The notes under the pieces are model-generated. The model had not been told where the DNA came from, did not search any database, and was given only the letters and a program-made list of their open reading frames with translations. Both the position numbers and the translations under genes were made by a program. Below, one piece after another: positions 7,644-15,642 of a stretch of 64,000 nt of DNA. The stretch spans positions 1-64,000 of the forward strand of contig JAFGFI010000320.1 in NCBI GenBank assembly GCA_016931185.1. Reading direction: 5' to 3'. Positions within the stretch are counted from its first letter, which is position 1. The number at the start of each line of letters is the position of its first letter. The stretch comes from Anaerolineae bacterium. Its GTDB lineage: Bacteria > Chloroflexota > Anaerolineae > B4-G1 > SLSP01.

Positions 7644-9066
7644 CGTTCGTGGCCTCCCCCAAAGTCGATTTCTCGCCTGTGGGATAGGTTGGTTTCGGTA
7701 ACGCCGCTTCCAATAACGCAAATACCGGCTCCAAGCCCTCAATCCCGGCGGCGCGGATCAGTTCAAGATCGCGCAGGGCATCACGTACCACGCCCGGGGC
7801 AGCGGTGATATTGAGGGCACGGCGATATTCGGCGAGGGCGGGGGCGAGAAGAACGGCGCGTTGGGCGGGGTCGGGCCAGTGTAGGTCGCAGACGGCTTGG
7901 CCGACGAGGGCGGTAGCTAAAGCATAACGTTGTGTATAGAGGGTGGCTGTTTTATCTAGCATAGTTCGGCAGAGGTTAGTCGCCTCTCTAAAATATAATT
8001 CGGCAGTTACATCATGCTGATATAAAACCACAATTCCCAACAGCAGTACTGCCAGATAATCGTTGTTGGTCTCAAATTCCAGAACAAGTCTATAGTTCGC
8101 TTCCGCCTGGCAAATATCTTTTTGGTTCAAACATATCTTTGTTAATCCAAGCAATTGATAGCTTTCCCCCAATTGATTATCCATTTCTTGAGACTTACAT
8201 AAAGCATCGCGATAATACCCAGCGGCAGCCTCAAATTCACCACTTACATAACGAATATGTCCTAGACAACTTAAGCGGGTCGATTGACCACGCCGATCTC
8301 CTATCTCATAGGCGATATCAAGTGCCCGATCACAAAACAATTCAGCCTTTTCTAAATCACCCCACATCTCGTATAACGTACCGAGGTGACTCAACCACAC
8401 ACTTTCTCGCTGTCGATCATTAGCCTCACGAGCTAAACTCAACGCCTCTTCGTAAAGAGGAAGTGCTGATTCCGACTTTCCCACGAGCACATACGAGCGA
8501 GCAAGACTACCAATCCAGACACTCATTGATACAGTATCACCAGTAACGCGCGCGCTCTGTAAGGCTTTTTCAAAGAATTCTACTGACTTATCAACCTCCC
8601 CCAAGGTACGATAAGCCAACCCCAAATTTCCCAGATTCTCTCCTTCTTCAACTAAGGCATCTGTTTTCTGAGCAAACGAACAGGCTTTTTCATAATACTG
8701 AACCGCGCGCTCTATCTGGCCCAATAGATGAAATGCGCGTCCCAAACCATTGAGATTTCCGATCTTGATCTTCGGAGACAATGGATGCTCCAAAAGCTTC
8801 TCTCGCAATTCGATAAGTCGCGAGTAATATCCCCACAAAAATAAGTAATTATGATCAATGGCGTTTAAAGTTTGGCCAGCCGCATTGTAGTCACCTCCAC
8901 CAATCTGATGTCCGAACTTAGCCAACTGATGATGGATATCATCATAAGTCCTCCACTCACTTTCCGGTTTAGCACTCCTGGCATAATACTCCGCCGCCCG
9001 TAGTTCCAAATTGCGACGATTGTAAGTTACGTTCTCGTCCTTCACGTTGCACGCCTCACGTTTCAC
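7624..9066 (-). CDS. TPR-repeat protein, probable sensor partner of a STAND ATPase
   Basis: 480 aa. After an N-terminal helical region (ELRAAEYYARSAKPESEWRT) there are about eight tetratricopeptide units, for example LNGLGRAFHLLGQIERAVQYY, LGNLGLAYRTLGEVDKSVEFF and LSHLGTLYEMWGDLEKAELF, with the DRRGQ/DRQRE linkers typical of repeats attached to NB-ARC proteins. The start overlaps the end of the STAND gene by 11 bases, so the two are translationally coupled and likely form a complex, a split version of the NB-ARC-TPR chain seen in single proteins. A decayed N-terminal paralogue lies upstream at 10919-11332. Confidence 0.85.
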   Translation of the reverse strand: MKREACNVKDENVTYNRRNLELRAAEYYARSAKPESEWRTYDDIHHQLAKFGHQIGGGDYNAAGQTLNAIDHNYLFLWGYYSRLIELREKLLEHPLSPKIKIGNLNGLGRAFHLLGQIERAVQYYEKACSFAQKTDALVEEGENLGNLGLAYRTLGEVDKSVEFFEKALQSARVTGDTVSMSVWIGSLARSYVLVGKSESALPLYEEALSLAREANDRQRESVWLSHLGTLYEMWGDLEKAELFCDRALDIAYEIGDRRGQSTRLSCLGHIRYVSGEFEAAAGYYRDALCKSQEMDNQLGESYQLLGLTKICLNQKDICQAEANYRLVLEFETNNDYLAVLLLGIVVLYQHDVTAELYFREATNLCRTMLDKTATLYTQRYALATALVGQAVCDLHWPDPAQRAVLLAPALAEYRRALNITAAPGVVRDALRDLELIRAAGIEGLEPVFALLEAALPKPTYPTGEKSTLGEATNDDGETA

Positions 9067-10867
9067 TTACCGCTGCTTCAGGTATCCGGCGGTACACATA
9101 CTCCCGATCCAGCGGGTGCAGGCTGTATTCCCCGGTCGCGCGGTTGAAGTTGACGAAGTAGCTGTTCACCAAGTGCCGCAGGCTGGCACGCACGTCCAAC
9201 GCGGGGAACCAGGGTTGCAGCAGGAAACTGATGGCAGTGGCGTCCACAGGACGGTTGAAGACGGAGAGGGCTTCCAGCACCCGCTGTTCTTCTTCCCCCA
9301 AGCGCATATAGCCAGCGGCGATCAAACCCTCCATCACCTGTTCCCCAAACAGCGCCTCATCCGCCAGCAGTTCGGAGAGCGTGAGGGTGGGGTCACGGTC
9401 CAGGATACCGGCCAGGATTTCCAGGGCGCGGGGGATGCCCTCGGTGAGTTGTGCGGCGCGGCGCAGGTTGGCCTCCGGCGCAGCGCGCAAGCCCAAATGG
9501 CCGTCTTGATCCAGATCGCGCAGCAGGGCCATCGCCTCCTCTTCCGGCAACCCTTCCCGCAGGGGGATGCGGCGCGCACCACTGAGGGCGGCAGGTGCCA
9601 CCTGCACCTGCTCCCGCGAGGTGGCGATCAGGCGCGCGCCACCAGGGGCGAGCATACAGCGCTCCACGAATAGACGCAGCCCCTCTTCCTTAATACTGTT
9701 ATCCTCGTCCAGCACATCCTCCATGTTGTCCAGCAGGATCAGGTAGACGCCCTCCCGCAGCGTTTCCAGCAGGTATTCCACCTTCGCTTGCAGCGAGGTA
9801 TCGCGGTCAGCCCAACGCGCGGCTAACCGCCCCGCTGCCGGGTCGCCCAGCATCCGGCCCACGTCGGTGTAGATACGCTCCAAGCTCAAGCCCGTGCTGC
9901 GCGCGCTGAGATAGAGAATACCATCCACCTGCAAGCTATCTGCTGCTACCGCCGTCGTGTCCGAGGGTGCAGTGGGTATGCCGGTTACCACCTCCAGTTC
10001 CTCGGCCAACTCCGTCAGCCGCCGGTGGCAGGCATCGCCCGGCGTGGCGGCATCCCGCAAGACGTGCAGGAAGAGGAGCAGGGCGTTTTCCGTGGCCCCG
10101 GCGCGATCCGCCTGCTGCGCAAACAGATAGACCACCGTCTTCTGAATCCGCTCCGCCGGATTGGCGGCTTCGGGCAGGCGATCCCGCCAGGGGGTGATCC
10201 GGGCATCCACAAAGACCGCGCGCAAAGCCTCATCGCTGCCGAATGGCCCACAGGTGCGCAGCGTCGCCCGCAAACGGCTGTAGAGGTGGGGCGGCAAGCC
10301 CACGGGGCGCACGTCCTCATCTCCAGCCTCCCCCGGGACCGGGGTCAGGGCTTGTTCCATATCGCCCAGGATGTGACTCACCAGCGCGGTCTTCCCCATC
10401 CCCCCACGTCCCACCACGCTGACCAGGCGCACGGTGCCATCTGCCAGGTGATTGCGTAATTCCAAGGCTTCACGGACACGGTCCTTGAACGTGTGGGTCA
10501 CATCCAGTGGGCGCACATTGACCACGCGCTGGCGCTCGCGGCGGTCGGCGTCATCCCAATCGCGCTTGGTGCGCCACCAATCCATATCAGCCTCCAAGCG
10601 CGCCTCGGACCAGCCCGCAATCGCGCGATCCCAGTCCACATCAGCGCGGACGGACTTCTCCACCCGCACCAGTTCGTAGACCCGGTCAGCCTGGGCTATC
10701 CGCTGGAGCAACGCGCGCGCTTTGTTCCCCTGGCCTGTCACCCGCAGGTCAGCATCGTAGTCCACGCCCAAGTTAAAGCAGAGGGTGATCAGATCATCCT
10801 CGTTCAGTTGGGTACCCAGCAGTTGCCACAAGGGAGCTAGGTGTTGGGTCAGATTTGATGGATTCAT
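9056..10867 (-). CDS. STAND (NB-ARC-like) ATPase with two effector-associated-like regions
   Basis: 603 aa. Residues 1-70 (ending LNEDDLITLCFNLGVDYD...NKARALLQRIAQADRVYELV) resemble effector-associated, death-like adaptor domains. The P-loop is at 153-160 (GRGGMGKT). Walker B is only at 374-381 (VYLILLDN), because a ~100-residue segment (about 195-295) containing FGSDEALRAVFVDARITPWR and LLLFLHVL...HRRLTELAEEL is inserted; this also resembles an adaptor domain. Later come a sensor strand RLIATSRE, the LREGLPEEEAMALL region and a winged-helix-like end. The C-terminal repeats are supplied by the next gene. Such proteins are ATP-dependent oligomerising switches in bacterial immunity and signalling; the ligand and effector are unknown. 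Confidence 0.82.
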   Translation of the reverse strand: MNPSNLTQHLAPLWQLLGTQLNEDDLITLCFNLGVDYDADLRVTGQGNKARALLQRIAQADRVYELVRVEKSVRADVDWDRAIAGWSEARLEADMDWWRTKRDWDDADRRERQRVVNVRPLDVTHTFKDRVREALELRNHLADGTVRLVSVVGRGGMGKTALVSHILGDMEQALTPVPGEAGDEDVRPVGLPPHLYSRLRATLRTCGPFGSDEALRAVFVDARITPWRDRLPEAANPAERIQKTVVYLFAQQADRAGATENALLLFLHVLRDAATPGDACHRRLTELAEELEVVTGIPTAPSDTTAVAADSLQVDGILYLSARSTGLSLERIYTDVGRMLGDPAAGRLAARWADRDTSLQAKVEYLLETLREGVYLILLDNMEDVLDEDNSIKEEGLRLFVERCMLAPGGARLIATSREQVQVAPAALSGARRIPLREGLPEEEAMALLRDLDQDGHLGLRAAPEANLRRAAQLTEGIPRALEILAGILDRDPTLTLSELLADEALFGEQVMEGLIAAGYMRLGEEEQRVLEALSVFNRPVDATAISFLLQPWFPALDVRASLRHLVNSYFVNFNRATGEYSLHPLDREYVYRRIPEAAVSET

Positions 10868-10874
10868 AGGTCCT

Positions 10875-10925
10875 CCTGAAAAATAGCAAATAGCGAATTA
10901 CGAATAGCGAATAGCGAATTATGAA
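10875..10925. repeat. AATAGCGAATTACGAA-type intergenic array
   Basis: Short units AATAGCGAA and AATTACGAA repeat before the STAND gene and run into the 3' end of the decayed TPR copy. The same unit family recurs at 22392-22482, 47254-47278 and 63946-63972. Confidence 0.6.
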
Positions 10926-11332
10926 TACAAGCAAGAGTCACACAGAATTATGGATTTTGGTGGATTGGTTATGTGTTCAATGCAGCTTCCAATATCGATC
11001 AAGCCTACAACACGCTCTACATTTCCCAGGCTCAAATAATTGATTATTTGGGAGCTAACAGAAGTTAATTGCCCCACGAGCATTTCATATAGCTCAGTTA
11101 ACTGCCGATAATATCCCCAACGCAACAAGTAACGCGTATCCACTGCTTGTAACAATATCCAAGCGCTATCATACGCCCCGGCTAAAAACCGATGCTGGAA
11201 CTCCGCCAACTACAGGGCTAAGTCTTCAATCGTCTTCCACTCGTTTTCTGGCTTGCGGATGCTGGCATAGTAGTCCGCCACGCGCGGTTCTAGGGCGTGG
11301 CGGGTGTAGGGGGTGTTTTGTATTGGTGTCAT
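10919..11332 (-). pseudogene. Decayed N-terminal copy of the TPR protein
   Basis: Minus-strand reading from the ATG at 11332 gives MTPIQNTPYTRHALEPRVAD and YYASIRKPENEWKTIEDLAL, then an in-frame TAG, then LAEFQHRFLAGAYDSAWILL, VDTRYLLRWGYYRQLTELYE and onward. This aligns by eye with the first ~90 residues of the intact TPR gene (YYARSAKPESEWRTYDDIHH, LAKFGHQI, LFLWGYYSRLIELREKLL). The stop replaces what is Gln in the intact copy, a single C-to-T change. The TPR repeats are missing. It is the relic of a duplicated module. Confidence 0.78.
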
Positions 11333-11399
11333 TTAGTTAGCTACCTCCACCCTCACTGAAAGGCCAAGCTAGTTGCCATCTTTGGCCCGTCAGCTATAC

Positions 11400-11525
11400 T
11401 CAGTAGATTGAAAAATTGGGCTTTTCATAACGGATTTGATTGAGCGTAATCTCCACCAGATACCCCGTATCCTGGCATTCCAGGAGGCGGATTTCAGGGT
11501 CGGCATAGGAGTACGAATCCGTCAT
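11400..11525 (-). CDS. 41-aa ORF overlapping the end of the NERD gene
   Basis: The ORF starts at 11525 with an ATGA overlap of the NERD stop codon and ends at 11400. A GGAGG lies 11 bases before the ATG, inside the NERD gene. The product (MTDSYSYADPEIRLLECQDT then GYLVEITLNQIRYEKPNFSIY) is strand-rich and matches no family I recognise. The overlap and ribosome site argue that it is translated; its small size keeps confidence modest. Confidence 0.45.
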   Translation of the reverse strand: MTDSYSYADPEIRLLECQDTGYLVEITLNQIRYEKPNFSIY

Positions 11526-12789
11526 CGGGTATCCTGCCTCCGGGCAGCGCGTTCACATAACGCCGTCAATTTCTCCACAATGCGCGTCTGAGTGTTCGCA
11601 TCCAGGGGACGATCTTGCCAGAGGTTGCCCAATTCGTCGGGCAGATGATCTAGCGTCCACACCGGAACCACCGGCTGTTTCACTTTAACACGGCTTTCCT
11701 GGTTGGCCCACACCACAACCGGATTCACAAATTGCTTAATTCCGTCAGCTTTCAAGAAGCTGGATAGTTGGGCCGCGTTACGCTGGGCTTGACGACTGGG
11801 ACCAGGCTTGATCTCTTTACGCCGCTTTCCCCGCACATAGCCCCAACGTGTCCCAGAGTTGATATAGTTGCCGGTGAAGTTTTTGACCTCCAACACCCAG
11901 ACCCCAGGCGGGCCTACCAACACCGCGTCCATATCTGCTTTATACCCCGGCAATACGACATTGCGAAACAGGACCCAGTTTCCGTCAAGGTGCTGGCGCA
12001 ATGAGTCAACCATCCTTTCCTCACCCTCATGCCCTTTCCGGGCATTCTCAATCTCGCGCTCGAACTTCTTGTCAGCACCCCCAATCAACCGATTCACCGC
12101 CCAAATACCCACCAGCAGCAATCCTAAAGCCAGGATAGCGCCGATGAGCGTTGCTGGCGATTCAAAGGGATTGGGAGGCAACGGTCTAGCCAGCGCAGAT
12201 TTGATCGAACGGATCAACAAAACGGGGATCAATATCCCCCCCGCCCCCACGAACATCCCCTGGGCCAACGTCCAGGCCAACCGGCGGCGCATACTGTAAC
12301 TCTCCCCGCTGGTCACCACTTTGAGTGGCCCCGCTGGTGGTGGAGGTTCCGCAACCACCTGATTCAAGCGCACAGCCAGCAAAACAATAGCCGCCTGCTG
12401 CACCCGTTCATCCCAAGCCTGCTCCACCGCATACGCCAGATCCTTAAGTGTAATCTGGCGTGCTGCCACCAGCGCGCCCATGGACTGTCCCTTAAACGGA
12501 GCAAACGGCCACAGCGTCGCCTGGGCTTGGGCCACGGTGATGGGCGCTTGTATAGCCGCCACCGTGGCTGGCCGAGCATCCACCGCCGAAGCTGCTATGG
12601 GGGGATCTACTGGCCTCTGCCGGAGGGCATCCAGTAAGAGGCCAGCAGCCTGTTTCAATTGCGGATTATACGCCTTCTCGGCGGCCCACGCCAGACGGCT
12701 TTCATTGAGGAAGCCCTCATCCAAGAGTTCCCCAACGGACGGCGGTTATTTTTCAGCCAATAGACGGCGCGAGCTTGTTCAATACTCAT
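11522..12789 (-). pseudogene. NERD-domain membrane protein, probably frameshifted near its start
   Basis: The main frame (11522-12724) encodes two helical N-terminal repeats (SRLAWAAEKAYNPQLKQAAG; LAYAVEQAWDERVQQAAIVL), two transmembrane helices (MFVGAGGILIPVLLI; LIGAILALGLLLVGIWAV) and a NERD nuclease-related domain with DMDAVLVGPPGVWVLEVKNF and VNPVVVWANQE. The frame lacks an ATG: it would need TTG at 12724 and hits a stop 8 codons earlier. A good ATG at 12789 begins MSIEQARAVYWLKNNRRPLG in the other frame, and adding one base near 12733 would join the two. A recent 1-nt deletion or an assembly error is likely, so the protein may be intact in reality. It is the first gene of the minus-strand run leading to the STAND locus. 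Confidence 0.68.
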
Positions 12790-12975
12790 ACACTCAGGTG
12801 CTGGTTTATGTATATTGTTAATTTCCCTCAAAGTGAATGTTATCCTCGATCAGTGTTTAGCAGCTTATATCCAACCTCGATACTCAACGCAAAACCCAAT
12901 CGCCCATCGTTGACACCGGCAGATAACGAGCGTACTATGAATCCTACCTGGGCGGTGCCTGCGCCTGGGTACTAG

Positions 12976-13012
12976 CGCCCCTCGCGCTGCTGACGCTGGG
13001 GGCGTTTTGTTT
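12976..13012 (+). terminator. Possible intrinsic terminator
   Basis: A CGCCCC arm (12976-12981) pairs with GGGGCG (12999-13004), followed by TTTTGTTT. No clear upstream plus-strand gene uses it, so an unrecognised short transcript may end here. Confidence 0.45.
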
Positions 13013-13288
13013 GCCTACCGTCCCCAGTTTATCCTAAAATGACCAACTAGGCAAATCTATGGGCGTGATCTTGCAAAAAGATCTCGGCTGAGAGTAACAT
13101 AACCTATCTTTTCCCATCATTACTGTTTCTCAAAATGGCCTATCCTGGCAGATCAGGTCGTGTAGGAGAAAACTCATTCTTGACGTAGGGTCTCGCCCGT
13201 CATCACTGCATAGCTACGTCGCAACTACGGAAATGCCCACACACGGACGAGGGCATGGGGACGTCAAAGTTTCGCATTTCCCCGGGAT

Positions 13289-13356
13289 GTAGCCGCGCTT
13301 TCATAGCGCGTTGTCTATAACCAGCTTCCAAGACGAGGTATGGAAACCTCGGCTAC
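13289..13356. repeat. Inverted pair of GTAG-headed REP-like palindromes
   Basis: The unit at 13289-13310 reads GTAGCCGCGCTTTCATAGCG followed by CG. The unit at 13334-13356 is the inverse orientation, with stem CCGAGGT...ACCTCGG. The stems differ between units by compensatory changes, while the GTAG head and TTT(C)CATA loop are kept. This is the layout of REP/BIME elements linked to RAYT transposases. Confidence 0.65.
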
Positions 13357-13407
13357 CATGGGTGAGTGGGTTCAGCCGTAGGCGGTGCGAAAACCTGAGT
13401 TTCGCGG

Positions 13408-13500
13408 AGATTGGGCCAGTTTATTAATAACCGTACATACCGCGTGATTTAGGTTAATTGGCCCCACAGCAGATAGCGCGAGCTAAAACTGGCCCAATCT
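13408..13500. repeat. 93-bp inverted-repeat element, copy 1
   Basis: The left arm starting AGATTGGGCCAGTTT and the right arm ending AAACTGGCCCAATCT are perfect 15-bp inverted repeats. The interior contains CGCG-GATTTAGGTTAA-type sequence and GGCCCCACAGCAGATAGC. The nearly identical copy 2 is at 33903-33997, with similarity extending about 10 bases beyond each end. Confidence 0.8.
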
Positions 13501-13511
13501 GAGCCGGTGCT

Positions 13512-14120
13512 GAAGAAACTATCACGGCGGACAATCTCCTCCAGTATACTATTGATCCCGCGACCTCGGACTATGTGCGTGCGGTGGCGGCATGGGCCGC
13601 CCGGCAGCACACGTGGGTTATCCTGGGTTGTACCCGCGCGGTGGCTGACGGTGCATACAACACGACCCTCATCCTTAACTGCGAGGGTATCCTCGCCGGT
13701 TGGTATGACAAAGTCCATTGCCAGACACACAATCAGAAGTTCCGCCCCGGGCAGCGGCTGCCGGTGTTTGCGTCCGATTTCGGGACGTTTGGGGTCATTC
13801 TGCGCGGACCGGCGCTGGCCGGAGACGGTGCACACGCTGGCACTCCAGGGAGCGCGCGTGATTTTCAATCCCATATACGGGATGCACAACGACCTCAACC
13901 GCTGCATGCTGCGCACGCGCGCGTATGAAAGTGAGGTCTGCATCGCGTTCACTCATCCGGGCCAAGCGTTGATCACCGGGCCACGTGGGGGAAGTACTCT
14001 GTGACGCCCCCGGCGCACACGTTTGTCGTCGCCGACGTCGATCTGCAGGCGGTCGATCAGGCCCGCGCGGGGGTGTCCGCACATTTGCGGGATCGGCGAC
14101 CAGAAGTATATCGACTGTAA
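13512..14120 (+). pseudogene. Carbon-nitrogen hydrolase (nitrilase superfamily), truncated and frameshifted
   Basis: Three frames add up to one nitrilase-type protein: ETITADNLLQYTIDPATSDY continuing to GILAGWYDKVHCQTHNQKFR and FASDFGTFGV; then a shift near 13797 to CADRRWPETVHTLALQGARV and FNPIYGMHNDLNRCMLRTRA; then a shift near 14008 to AHTFVVADVDLQAVDQARAG and a stop at 14118-14120. The catalytic Lys (YDK) and Cys (CADRR) regions are recognisable. The N-terminus with the catalytic Glu is missing, and the truncated end lies about 12 bp from the 93-bp inverted-repeat element. Clearly non-functional. Confidence 0.78.
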
Positions 14121-14153
14121 AAATGGTGCGGTCTCTCCCCCTGACGTCCCTGC

Positions 14154-14300
14154 AATATAAAACCTATTTCCACCAACCAGCCCCAGAGTACATAACTAGC
14201 CCCGTGGAACTAGCTAGCGCAGCGGATCTAGCGGCAAAGGCCCTCAATCCCCGCCTTAGCCCCCTATCGAACCTCCGCCTCCGCCCCCACCCGCACAAGC
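14154..14300. repeat. ~140-bp direct repeat, copy 1 (before the GH88/105 gene)
   Basis: Shares with 15485-15622 the blocks TATAAAAC, ATTTCC-CCAACCAG, CATAACTAGCCCCGTGGAAC, GCGCAGCGG, CCTTAGCCCCCTAT and a C-rich end, in the same order and orientation. The two copies differ at many positions, so the duplication is old. The rest of the 14121-14445 gap shows no further gene. Confidence 0.75.
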
Positions 14301-14445
14301 GACTTTAAAGGACAATGGACCCTTACAGCAAACAGCGATAGCCAGGGATCCTGTCTCTGCCAAGGTTTCTGAACCTGGCCCTTTATTTGCCTACCTGTCC
14401 AGTAGGAGTATGATCAGCAGCATACTATATACGAGGTGCTAGAGA

Positions 14446-15414
14446 ATGCAGAACCCAATACTTGAGCAAGTAAAACACATGGCCCTCGCGATGCAGCGCG
14501 CACCGTGGGAACAAGGTAACCTGGCCCAAGCCTGCCTGGAACTCGGCGACGAGCGCACGACCATCTTATTAGCCAAGGAAGCGCAACTGCGCCAAACCGC
14601 CGATGGCCGCGCCGCTATTATCGGTCAGCCCCCCACGGTCACCGATCCCTGTGCCGTCGGGGAAGCGTTGATCTATGCCTATGAGAAAACGGGGGATGCC
14701 GCATTCAAGAAAGCCTATGAGCGACTGCTGCACTGGGCCCTTGTGGAGGCCCCCCGCGATGCAAACGGCATCGTCTATCACCTCCTCGGCAAGCCAGAGC
14801 TATGGGCCGACTCCATGTATATGCTGCCGCCCTTCCTGGCAGCGGCAGGAGAATATGATGCCGCCCTCAAGCAACTCGATGGCTATTGGGAGGCGTTGTT
14901 CGTCAAAGAGATCGGCCTGCTGGCGCATATCTGGGATACTGAGCGGCAAGTCTTCTCTCGCGGGGTGATCTGGGCGGAAGGCAACGGCTGGGCTATCGCC
15001 GCTATGGCCCAGATTATCGACCAACTGCCTGAAGAATATGCGCCGCACCAGCAACGCCTTATCGCGCGCACGACTCAGCTTATTGGTAACTCACTCAAAT
15101 ATATGCGCGACGACTACTTCTTCCACGATGCTATGGATGATCCCACCACAGTAGTGGAAAATGGGCTATCCCAACTCCTGGCGTATGGCATCTATCGCGG
15201 CGTGACAAGCGGCTGGCTGGCTAGCACCTACATCCCCGCTGCCGAGGCCATGTTTTTAGCGGTGCAGAGCAAGGTCGATGACTACGGGCTAGTGCAGGAT
15301 GTGTGCAGCGCCAAGAGCGATTTCGTTATCCCGGGACCCAATGCGGAAGGACAGGCATGGTTCATTATGCTGTGGGCGGCCAGAGCGAGATACCAGTCAA
15401 GGTGTGCCCGCTGA
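14446..15414 (+). CDS. Glycoside hydrolase family 88/105 (unsaturated uronyl hydrolase)
   Basis: 322 aa with the alpha/alpha-barrel pattern of unsaturated glucuronyl or rhamnogalacturonyl hydrolases: ELWADSMYMLPPFLA (catalytic Asp region), RGVIWAEGNGWAIAAMAQII and VENGLSQLLAYGIYRG. These enzymes remove the 4,5-unsaturated uronic acid left by polysaccharide lyases. No signal peptide, so action is cytoplasmic. The length is slightly shorter than typical YteR-like proteins (about 370). The start is preceded by GAGGTG. The gene stands alone between two copies of a ~140-bp repeat and may have moved as a cassette. Confidence 0.82.
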   Translation: MQNPILEQVKHMALAMQRAPWEQGNLAQACLELGDERTTILLAKEAQLRQTADGRAAIIGQPPTVTDPCAVGEALIYAYEKTGDAAFKKAYERLLHWALVEAPRDANGIVYHLLGKPELWADSMYMLPPFLAAAGEYDAALKQLDGYWEALFVKEIGLLAHIWDTERQVFSRGVIWAEGNGWAIAAMAQIIDQLPEEYAPHQQRLIARTTQLIGNSLKYMRDDYFFHDAMDDPTTVVENGLSQLLAYGIYRGVTSGWLASTYIPAAEAMFLAVQSKVDDYGLVQDVCSAKSDFVIPGPNAEGQAWFIMLWAARARYQSRCAR

Positions 15415-15484
15415 AGCGAGCTGCATATTCCCCATGAGCGTGGCTAGGGTATCAACTGCGTGGCAGCGTTCCTAACGCGCCCAC

Positions 15485-15622
15485 AGTATAAAACTCATTT
15501 CCGCCAACCAGTCCCAAAGCGCATAACTAGCCCCGTGGAACTAGCGCAGCGGGGTTAGGAGCAAAAGACCTCATTCCCCACCTTAGCCCCCTATTGAACC
15601 CCCGCCCCCACCAGTAAACGCA
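15485..15622. repeat. ~140-bp direct repeat, copy 2 (after the GH88/105 gene)
   Basis: Same block order as 14154-14300: TATAAAAC, ATTTCC-CCAACCAG, CATAACTAGCCCCGTGGAAC, GCGCAGCGG, CCTTAGCCCCCTAT. Separated from copy 1 by the hydrolase gene. Confidence 0.75.
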
Positions 15623-15642
15623 CGCTGAGGCGCTGATAGATG

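Larger units (their letters stand above)
12790..13407. other. Intergenic region with a terminator-like hairpin and REP-like palindromes
   Basis: No convincing gene is seen. A plus-strand ORF at 12775-12975 has no ribosome site and unlikely composition. The region holds a terminator-like hairpin (12976-13012) and a pair of inverted GTAG palindromes (13289-13356), and is followed directly by a 93-bp inverted-repeat element. Confidence 0.6.

Noticed and set aside
12775..12975. 66-aa plus-strand ORF ending at the terminator-like hairpin
   Set aside because: No ribosome site, unlikely composition, and it overlaps the start region of the NERD gene on the other strand.
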